A stretch of 64,000 nucleotides of DNA from Thunnus maccoyii (taxonomy: Eukaryota; Chordata; Actinopteri; Scombriformes; Scombridae). The DNA lies in the NCBI RefSeq assembly GCF_910596095.1, contig NC_056543.1:26794542-26858541 (forward strand), in the 5' to 3' direction. Positions 24,990 to 64,000 of this stretch are shown piece by piece (positions within the stretch are counted from its first letter, which is position 1; each line of letters opens with the position of its first letter). A program made the translations under genes and the position numbers. The notes beneath the pieces were generated by a model. The model saw nothing but the letters and a program-made list of their open reading frames with translations. It was not told where the DNA came from and searched no databases.

Positions 24990-26225
24990 TTATGTCCAGA
25001 TCTACAAAGATGCATCAAAAGGTTTAGTTAATAAAATAGGAGTAGCATTTATTGTTTCTGTGTTTCATCTCATTTTACACAGGAAAAAATGCTTGCAATA
25101 TTGTTAGCAATGCGGTGGATAGAGGATACAAGACCATTGAGAGCAAACATTTGTTCTGATTCAAGCTCATCACTAGCCAGTTTACAGTGCAGTAATTCAG
25201 ACAGCAGACCAGACATTTTGATAGAAGTACAACAAACATACAGAATTCAAATGATGGGTCTTACAGTAATATCTTTATGGGTACTGGAACATATTGGTTT
25301 ACCTTGCAAGGCAGCTGGATTCACGAGATCACAAGATCATGCAAGAAACCATCTTGTTTGGCTCAAGTTATGTGCTGCTTGTGTCCGAACCACCGGTGGT
25401 TCGTACCAATCAGTGTCGCGAATCCAGCAGCCTCACACGGTAAGATGGTGATGGACAGATGAATAATCCAATCACTTGCCTAGTATTCTTTGAAAGTGCC
25501 CTTTTCCGAACAGTTTCCATGTACAATTTCTCAGATGGGTCTGTGTAAAAAACCATCTGGTGTGTCAGGTTACATATTGGTATTGAAGGAAATGAAATGA
25601 CAGGTGAGGTTGCAAAGGAGGCCACAAAAAGTAATCACATTGATTTGGCAGTTAGCTTCAGCAAGACAGAAATCAAGAGCATTATTAAGCAGAGATTGAA
25701 GGAAAGGTGGCAAAAGCATGGGAGGAAGAGAAGAAAGGACGATGGTTTTACAGTGTTAAAGGGAAAGTGGGAGAATCGAAGTGTGCAGGACGGAACAGAG
25801 GAGATAAGACAATAATATCAAGATGACTTAGATTTGGGCACACCGGACTAAACAGTACACTATTCAATATAGGTAAACATAATCCAGGCAAATGTGACTA
25901 CTGTGGCAAGAAGAAACAATAGAGCATGTTATGTTGCACTGTCAGAAATATGAGGCAGAAAGAAGGCATCTGAAAGATGATCAGAAAGATAGAAATACAC
26001 TTTGATCTAATATATATATTCTACAGAAGAACTCAAGAGATGAGTGTTATCGAATCCTATTTCAGTATCTTAGACTTACTAATTTGATCGAGAAGATATT
26101 AGGTTTTTTTTAATGAATATTATAAATACTAAACATTCTGTTCCACAGGCTATACCAGTTGGTGGCGGTAATGCGCCAATCCGTTGTTTGGCAACGGCCA
26201 ATAAACCTCAAAGAAGAAGAACAAG
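24990..26225 (+). mobile_element. LINE 3' part with RNase H domain
   Basis: The translated pieces read as an RNase H domain (YKDASKG near 25006, LAILLAMRWIED near 25095, ICSDSSSSLASLQ near 25150). A C-terminal segment with a CDYCGKK-type cysteine cluster follows near 25900. The 3' end reads ggtggcggtaatgcgcc and finishes in aagaagaag repeats. This order fits fish LINEs of the I/Nimb type as recalled. Frameshifts make it inactive. It lies between the two plus-strand genes. Confidence 0.65.
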
Positions 26226-26481
26226 AGGCGGAAGAGGCTGCGAAGAAGACTCTAGGTTCAGCGTCGTATCCATCGTTATGATGGCAAAACTTACACTATT
26301 ATTGAGTTTTATTACCGAATTGATGCGAATAGAAGCACATTCTGCGAATTAATTGTCTTCATGTTAAGTTACGTGAGGGAAAATTAGGCATAACGACGAG
26401 TTTTGTTTTGCTTTGTGAAGCTGCAGTGCAAGGAAGGAAACCCTCCGGTTGAACAGTTTATCAGTTACAAACATAAACAGT
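26226..26481 (+). other. Possible non-coding first exon of the coiled-coil gene
   Basis: The segment immediately after the LINE tail ends in a good donor (aaaca|gtaagttg at 26481/26482). An acceptor (tttgcatccag) lies 5' of the start codon at 27862. A spliced 5'UTR is plausible but not proven. Confidence 0.35.
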
Positions 26482-26829
26482 AAGTTGACTGTTTTCTCAT
26501 TAATCTGAAAGTTGACTTTAATAGGCATAATTCCACACACTCAAGCTGTCCAGTATTGAAACCTTGGACAGATAGTAATGTGCTCCTAACTAGCTACCCG
26601 GGACTGTGAGAGTAGAGACTGAAAAGCTGTGGGAAGCTAGCTCCAGTTATTGTCTCTCCCTCTCAGAGGTCAGTTTCTCACACAATCAAACAGTGATGTT
26701 TGCCTCGTAAAAACAGTTAACGTTACCGCTGTTTGACTGTATTTTCTGAATCCTCAAAGACTCTTTTAACTATCTGGATGGAAAATATTGTGCTCACTGC
26801 TTGATTAAAAACTCGTATATCCGCCACAT

Positions 26830-27205
26830 TTACAGTCTTTTTTAGCATCAGATTCCCTCTTTGTGGTTCCTCAGACAGTGTTTCCCTGTTGAGCTGCGGT
26901 GGAAGTACAGTAACAAAAGGAGGAACTTTGGCACTAAAAAGACTAACTGAAAGTTATCTACTTGATTTGACTCATTTGAACAGCTGAAGCTTCATATTAG
27001 CCTCAGATAAACTTCTAAATACATTTTTGCACAGAGGGACAACTGTGGATTTTGATCCCTATCACTTACATTGTCAGTGTATTGTGAAGGGGTATTCTAA
27101 TGGTCAGTATGAACAGGAGGAATGATTATGTTGATTATTTTTATTTGGGCACCTGACTGATTTAAGACAGGCCTGAAAAATGGTAACCTGTCCTTTTCAA
27201 GGTGG
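26830..27205. mobile_element. Partial copy of the TTAA-type MITE
   Basis: Shares blocks with the element at 36581-36990, including gtatgaacaggaggaatgat (compared with catgaacaggaagaatgat) and the end cctgaaaaatggtaacctgt. The left end is missing. Confidence 0.55.
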
Positions 27206-27861
27206 CTCACTTCCATTTATTGTCCCAGTAAACCATGACACTGTTTAAGTACACACAATACCAGAGCCCACATAAATACAATACAGCCATCATTAATGTT
27301 ATTGATTCCACCAGGGCTTTTCCTGTTTTGATAAGTCAAACTTTCTGCTGTGAAAAAGATCTATTGCTACTCTTTTTTTTCTATCCAGGTAGCAGGTGGA
27401 CTGCCACAGAGACACTCGTAAATAATGTTTTTGTTGTTTTGACATTGGAGATTTGAGAGCTTGCTGCTACCGTGTAATGCAAGAAATGATCAAATTCACG
27501 TGATCCTTTTCACTCACCCTCTCTGTTTGTGTTTCTTAATTTGATTTCCTTTTTCCTTTTTCCAACTCTTAATCCTAAATGTCTCATCGTCCTTGAATGC
27601 ACCACAGAGGAAAGTTTTCCAAACAGTCTCTGCTCACAACTGCTTTACCACATAATAATGTAACTTCAACAGAAAGTAATTATTCAGTGTAAATTATTTC
27701 ACCAGGTGTCACAATATGTTTATTTGTTACTGTGTAGAGAGTTGGATTTGGTGACATAGTTGCAGGTAACGAGCTTAAGCTCTTCTAAACTGTAATTTTG
27801 CATCCAGGTAAAACTTTGAAGAACCACCTCCAGCTATCTTGGGGTCAAAGGTCACTTTAAA
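27206..27861. other. Upstream region or 5' intron of the coiled-coil gene
   Basis: AT-rich sequence with no recognised repeat or gene; it contains a candidate acceptor just before the start codon. Confidence 0.4.
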
Positions 27862-30800
27862 ATGGATGTCAGCATTGCCGTGTCGCTAATTCGCGGCCAG
27901 ATGGGCGCCGTGGTGGAGCGGGCAGTGAACGGAGCAGTGGAGACGGTGCTGGCTGAGATGCTTAAAGTAGTAGGAATCAAATTTGAGGAGCTGAAAGCTC
28001 AAGTGGCGCTGATGAAGAGGGACATGAACGCGCTGCAGAGGGAGAAGTCCTTAAAAGAGAAGGAGAATGACAATATCCGTGCCAAACTGCGATACACCGA
28101 GCTGAAGTTGAAGTACTACAGGCAGGGAGTGGAGGAGGAGCTGCAGCAGAGAGCCTCTACATCCACTCTGGTCCGCATCCACCAGTCCAGCTTCCCCCAA
28201 CCACAGACAGGTGGAGCATGTGTCTCATCTACCGAGGCCTCGCCATCATGCTCAACTCAGAACAGAGCTGCTGAAGGACAACATGGAAAAAGCAACCAAG
28301 GTAATGACCACTGGAATGACTGACACCTACTGGACCTTCTGCTCTGAGGAGTCTAACTTCTCCCTGTGTTTGTACTCCCAGAATGCATCTCTCCACAGGG
28401 CGTCGGCAGGCGAACCATCAGAGTGCGTGGTCAGTCAGACATGAGAGCAGCCAACTGTGACCCATCAGAAATGGTGCTTCCTGTCTCACTCTCTGTGAGC
28501 ACAGTAACAGAATCTCTGGACAACAATACAGGTACAGAGCTGAGAGGGATCAGTCCATGTTGGAGTGTAGTGAGTGCTGCAGGTTTTCTTGTATTTGTTC
28601 TCTCCACACTGTTCTTTTATTATCCTCTCTGCTGGCCTCATCACATTAGATCTGAAAGCTCTGGTGGTGGCCTAAGGTAGACCAAAATGTTGTGTTTGCA
28701 CAGGAAAGATGTTAGCTTGGTGAACATAATATGTTACATACCTGGTTTCGATGATTGTATCTCTCACAAGTTTGATAATTAAATCTGAGATGTCCACTAC
28801 AAGCTGTCAATAGCTTCTGCCTCAAAAATTCACTACTGGTGAGGCGCTAGTCACCAACAACTGAATGCTGATTGCTCATTAATTATTGGTTACATTTGTG
28901 GCTCACAGAACCACAGCAAGCGTGTTTTAGCAGCAATGATATTGAGGATAACATTGAGGCTTTTCTCGAACCAAATTAGAGGTAGACCAATAAATCAGAT
29001 GACTGGATATCAAGGATATTGACTTATTGCAGGTTTTGTATTGTTATGAGTGTACACATTGGCAGAAGTGCTGAAGATATTTTTGAGGAAATTTAAAAAG
29101 CAAGTCGTCATTTAATCTTTTGTCAGCTAGAGAGCACAGACAGGTTTATTTTTCAACTAAAAAGAAAGAAAGAAGGGTTATTGTTACATGTTTGTGTAAA
29201 ATAATGACTAATGGATGATATATAATTATCAGGGTTTTTTACATGAAGAATGGAACATCCCAGGTAAATGAGACTGAACACCTGCTTGTGTGTCTTCAGG
29301 TTTCTCTTGTACCACAGAGCAAGACGTTGCTCCAAGAGAGAACGAAGAGCAGGAGGACGACTGCGAATGGACTTTCACTGTACAGCCACACACAGAGGGA
29401 ATCGATGCTGTCATGGACCCTCCTCCTATCCAGGCTTTGACTCTTGAGCCAGAGCAGCAGTCAGCCGCTGGCTCGCTGTCCCCAGATGGTTCCACCCAGG
29501 CTGACAGCTCCATGCTGCCCTTCTCCACTCCACAGGTGACACACACAGACACTCAAAGAAAGTGGCCCTAGCTTCAGAAAGTGAGACAGAAATGTAGCTA
29601 GGTCCGACCTAGGAAGATTGCCGTTGTGACTTTTACATAAAAGTGACCAGGAAGCTTTTTCAGACACGAGACCAACCTGTTAGTTCGTCTGTACCCGTGT
29701 GTAGATATATGCAGGGTACATCAACGGACAACAGAGAGCATAATGACACAAAAAAGTCCAAGTCCAAAGTTGACCTGGAGATATATGGAAAGTTGTTTGT
29801 CACATGTGTTTGGACAGCCTCTATGTCTAGTAGAGGACACGCAACAATGTAGGTACATCTCTATGTTTACTGTTGAAATGCAGGTTAAGCAGGAGGCTCA
29901 GCAGCAAGAGGAAGAGGAGGAGGAGGTCATCTGTATCAAGGAGGAGCCAGAGGAAGAGCAGGAGGTGACGGCCACCCTGCTGTTTGACTGCCAGGTGCAG
30001 CACGGTCACCTGCCAGAGTCAGAGGTGAGGCTAGAGCTGAATATCAAATCTGAGAATGCTCAACGAAATCCACACTCGAGTTCTCACAGAGAGTTTTTCT
30101 TTCCAGGTTGTTTAGAAGAAAACAAAGTGCAACAGCAACAGTAAAACAGAGTGTATCTGCAAAGTTTCAGAGAGACTGTGTGCTGATTGTTTTTGTTTTG
30201 GATTTCATCAATGTTCAACATCAGGTTTTGGTGTCAACCCTTCAAGAAAAAGTGATGATGACTACTTTCTACAGTAACCTTTTTGTACCTGCATCCAACA
30301 ATCAAACAGGATCAAATCTGTCAGTGATTCAGGACAGAATGAGCTCTGATTAAGGAGACAAGGGTATTCTGGGAAACTAAATTAACTTGAGGAAGTGAAG
30401 ATGAGGCAGGTTAAGGGAATAACTCGTGATATCCCAGAGACAGTGGAAGAGAATCTGCAGGTGATAGTCTTTTATTTTAATGCTTTTTCTTGTTCATCCA
30501 GGCTCAAAGGTCAGGACTTCAGGCAAGCCAGAGAAATCACACTACAGCCTTCAGCTCAGATGGACCGAGCTCCTGTGAGTAGATTAGCATCTGTGCTAGT
30601 AGTATTCACTGTTACAATGATTGTTATGTAGATCAGCAACCTAAATCTGTGCTTGATTTAATATGTCAGTAAGGCCTTGAAACGTTAAACTGTGTTCACT
30701 CTCAGATCTGATGCCTCAGCCGGTGACCTCCCTGCCCTCAGTTGCAGCCTTGCCACCGGGCGTCCCTCCTCGTCAGGTGGTGCGTCCATGGAATAAAGAC

Positions 30801-33128
30801 CTTAGCCTGTACGAGGAATACAAACTGCGCAGGAACGAGCTTCGCCGGCGAAGCCTCAACAGACGCAGAGAGCTGGAGAAAACTCTGCCTCAGCCGCTGC
30901 TGGCAGACCTGGTTAGTCCTGACCTCAGAAATATTCTACATATTCTAATGTGTAAAAGAGTTAAAATGTTGAAGAGATTAAAGGGACATTTTTTAATCAA
31001 ATTATCTTCTTGTGGTGACATGTAATTATGTTGTTTTGAAGGTAAGAGAGCGTCGAGAAAAGACCAGACTGAGGGTGGCCAGATGGAGGGCAAAGAGGAA
31101 ACTCCAGGCCTGTCTGAACCAGGCTCAGGTCTGTAATGACTCCGCCACTGCATATGTGTTACTAATAGGAGCACATGAACTTGAGTAAGACAATGGTTCT
31201 GTCCCTTACACAAGGAGATGTCCTATTTAGACAGCATTTCCATGTGGGAAGAAGCTGCTTTTGGCTGTTGTTAAAGGAAACCTTTAGGGATTTATTGTAG
31301 TTTTATTTTTTGTGAAAATGTGCACAATTCATATGAGAGCAGTGATACTATAATGGATCCTACTCAACATTTCATGCTCAGTACATTACCTAATTACACA
31401 GTATCCAGTACATGGTTTACTTTTTAATTATTAACAAGAAAGCTGCTATTTACAGTAAGTAGGACTCACTGTGTGTTTTCCCAGTTACATACTGTATCAA
31501 TTACATAGAAGGAATCGTACGTCCCAATAGGAAAAAGACTGCACTTCTATACTTTTTCTCATTGCTAGGCTCAAGGTGGAGCTGCAGGTCTTTCCCAAAC
31601 TGGCTTTCCCATCAGCAGTCAGCATCAGCATCAGCATCAGCACCAGCAGCAGCAGCTCAGAGTGCCTTGTGGTAAGATGAGACACCTTACTTCTATTTGT
31701 TTCTATTTGTTTCTTCAACACTTTGGCAACATACGGTACCTCTCAGTTCTTAAGGCCCGTTCATCACAATAGGATTATACTGTTCATGGGTGTGCACTTC
31801 AGACCCATTCAGACGGGATTAGTGTTACAGGGGTATGTGGAGAATAAAATATTCACTGTGCTCCTCAGTAATTTAACTCATTGTTCCAGACGTGCTTTTA
31901 ACCATCGGGAATATACAGGATATGGTCTGTAATAGACACGGACATTCAGCAGGACAAAGCCAAAACCCTCCTCAGGGGGGCGCAGGAGAGTTGAAAATGA
32001 GGCAAAGGTACTGCATGAGGTGAATCAGAGTCACATATAATACTCCTTCTCCAAGTCATTACTCAGTAAAATCTCAATACAAAGACATTAAACACATATT
32101 GTACATTCAGTGTGACTTACACCTCCCAAGGATATCATTTTCTATGATGTCCATCACCAATAAACCTCCATAAATCCCCTTAAGAACTTGCCTAAGAATC
32201 ATCACATTTTTCAGTTTCCTTCAGTATCAAAGTAACCCAGGGATAGTTGTCACGCTTTCAATGGCGTTAATTTCCCAAACCGTAAACAAATTTAGGCTAA
32301 AAATGGGCTTCAAATGACAATACCAGTGCCTACCTGTAGCTGACATTACAGCGGCCTATCTGATGTCTTGCTCTCCTAATGGTTTAATTTTTACCTGTTG
32401 TCATATTGGTTCCCAGACAGATCTATATGTTGGTGTCAGCGTGTTTCCATCTGTCAGATTAGCAAAATCATTTTTGTAGTAGGACAAGCAGGACAAAGGG
32501 AAGGTCATTTCAGCTGTGATTATTACAGGGGAGGGATGAAAAATTATGCACAACTGGACAAAAATCACAGACCAGGGAAGAGAGAGAAAGAAAGAAATCC
32601 TGTCTGAATGGAGGTAATGAACACATTTGCTGAAGTGGTTAGTAACTGTGGAAGGATGCTTACAATGAACACTAAATCTTTTAACATACATATAGCATGT
32701 GAGTATTGTATTGTTGTATTAAGACCCCATTATAATACTATACAGAAAATATTTGTCTTTATATTTGTAGGACACATAGCTATTCAAGTTGAATTAATCT
32801 TCTCTCACATGCTCATTTGCTCCTTTTTTTAACCAATGAAATGGTTTCTTGTGTTTCAGCGTCCACCTCCAGTAGTCAGCAGAGACAGAGCTCACTGTCT
32901 CAGTCCAACAGCTTCCTCAACATGTCAGCAGTAAACAGCATCTCTGCACCTCTCCCCTTCATTAACCCCCCTTCCTCCTCCTCCTCCGCCTCTCTGCTCC
33001 TGAGAGGCCCCAACATGACTGCACGTGCCAATCAGCATACTGTGACATCATCATCCTCCTGCTCCTACCCTCAGGTCAGCATATCGCAGCAGAGTATCTC
33101 TCTGACAGATACAGATATCTTGCAGTGA
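27862..33128 (+). CDS. Unrecognised coiled-coil / basic-region protein, 9 coding exons, 567 aa
   Basis: Exons: 27862-28300, 28382-28531, 29300-29535, 29884-30024, 30502-30574, 30706-30911, 31042-31128, 31569-31671, 32860-33128. The sum is 1704 nt, in frame throughout. The N-terminal ~100 residues (AVSLIRGQMGAVVERAVNG, then a Lys/Glu helix) resemble the leader found on some fish zinc-finger or transposase-derived proteins, as recalled. No zinc fingers follow. Exon 4 holds acidic runs with two sumoylation-type motifs (VKQE, IKEE). Exons 6-7 encode a strongly basic pair of segments (LRRRSLNRRRELEK; REKTRLRVARWRAKRKLQA) that could bind nucleic acid and act as a nuclear signal. Exon 8 has a (QH)n/Q run and exon 9 a Ser-rich tail. 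A nuclear role is inferred; no function is assigned. AATAAA at 33707 is a possible polyA signal. Confidence 0.7.
31720..32480. repeat. Diverged dispersed repeat related to the fer1l6-intron units
   Basis: Three blocks (31828-31965, 32184-32255, 32305-32465) match, with divergence, sequences in the duplicated units in fer1l6 intron 12. Examples are ctgtaatagacacggacatt against ctgtaatagacatgaatatc, and ttggtgtcagcgtgtttcca against ttggtgtcagcatttttcca. No ORF is present here. It lies in the last intron of the coiled-coil gene. Confidence 0.6.
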
Positions 33129-34285
33129 GATGATTCAGATGAATGAGCCGAGAAAGATTTGACTTTGTTTGTCAAGTATGTTGATATTCAGGTGGCGTCA
33201 GCACCTACCTGCAGAATGTAGCAAGTCCTCGATCGGTGATGCAAACATCTTCGTGTTGCCATCCAGAGTAGCTTAATGAAACACGTCCTTGAAACTTTGG
33301 TCCAATTTTGCTTACTTTACACTGAACTTCTATTCCCGGAAGGAAAAGAAAACATCTTAATAACAATATGATCTTTCTTTGTAAGTTAATATATAAAAAT
33401 AACAATGTGTTTTGACAAACAACACAAAATGAGGACCTGCACATCCAAACTGCATTCATGTCTTTACTGAGTACAGATAACAATGTGGTGGATCTTCATC
33501 AGGTCAAACTATAAGCACCTTATTCCCACTCATATATACTGACAGAAAATTAGAGCACCTCATGTTGATCACTGTGTATTTGCTGTTACCTGCTCATAAT
33601 ACATTTTTTATCCTCAATTTACATCAGTTACACTTAACATTAGTATCAGTTGACCTAAACAGGCTCTGTAAACTCTTATACAAATTGTAATGCATTCAAA
33701 TATTCAAATAAAAACACTTCAACAACACTCAAAGACAATTGTGTATCAACTAATTCTCCTGTATACAGAAAGTAAATGTATACATTATTTGTGTTTGTCT
33801 TTGGGTGGTGAAATGAGTATATACTGTAGAGTACCTCCCCCATACATGTTGAACATGGATTAAATGTGCCACAGGGACAACTGATCATTACATTTTCTAA
33901 TGTTTATGTGTCTCTTTTCATTATTGGACATCAGGGTCTTCCAGTGTGTGGCAGTGCACTTAGTTGTGGAGCTGAAATGTGTACAAGATAAACTCCTCTG
34001 CTTGGGCCTTATTAGGACACATAGAGACATCATTTGAGAGGTATCATAAAAGTTTTTTACTAGGAACATGTCAAGACTTCTAACAAGAACAAGAACATCT
34101 GTGGACATTTACCAGATAAAAATGAGAAGCCTGAAACTATTCAGTTATAATAAATTCAGCTAAAAGAAGCGTTGCATGAAACTTTTTAACAATGGTTCTT
34201 TAAGGAGGGGATTACATAATCTTAAAGTCATTCATATTTTCAACAGATGTGTAGATTAATAGTGTGAACATTGCCTAGGTGTGTG
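33129..34285. other. Convergent intergenic region
   Basis: Holds the 3' ends of the plus-strand coiled-coil gene and the minus-strand fer1l6 gene. The AATAAA at 33707 serves the plus strand. I see nothing else. Confidence 0.5.

Positions 34286-64000
<29,715 letters not shown>

Overview
This is a chromosome segment from a ray-finned fish, most likely a percomorph teleost. The evidence is spliced vertebrate genes with GT-AG introns, two trace-amine-associated olfactory receptors (TAARs) of fish type, an otoferlin-like ferlin, many CA/TG microsatellites, and several teleost-typical DNA transposons and LINEs. There is no prokaryotic or viral gene organisation. The species call is inference; no search was run.

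Layout, left to right. (1) 0-6 kb: two TAAR genes facing each other. One is on + with only its last coding exon in the window; the other is a complete two-exon gene on -. (2) 6-8.6 kb: decayed LINE fragments and CT/TG simple repeats. (3) 8.7-23.7 kb, +: a 24-coding-exon gene whose predicted protein (1261 aa) matches vertebrate KIAA2012, with RFX X-box-like motifs upstream. (4) 25-26.2 kb: 3' end of a LINE with an RNase H domain. (5) 27.9-33.1 kb, +: a nine-exon gene for an unrecognised 567-aa coiled-coil/basic protein. (6) 34.3 kb to the right edge, -: 33 coding exons (1399 codons before the stop) of fer1l6, running from the FerA/FerB region through C2 domains to the C-terminal membrane anchor; the 5' exons lie beyond the window.

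The most unusual part is the 10.8-kb intron of fer1l6 (44976-55814). It holds a head-to-tail duplication of a 4.9-kb unit. Each unit carries, on the opposite strand to fer1l6, an intronless ORF for a coiled-coil, 11-residue-repeat, Lys/Glu-rich protein (462 and 418 aa). The copies differ in repeat number (11 versus 6) and in a hairpin whose central 16 bp are inverted between them. The duplication ends lie in related transposon-like sequence.

Exon boundaries were derived by hand from splice signals, frame continuity and recalled family similarity. All three multi-exon models keep phase across every junction. The two TAARs are also notable: one keeps both amine-binding aspartates (3.32 and 5.42), while the other keeps only 5.42.
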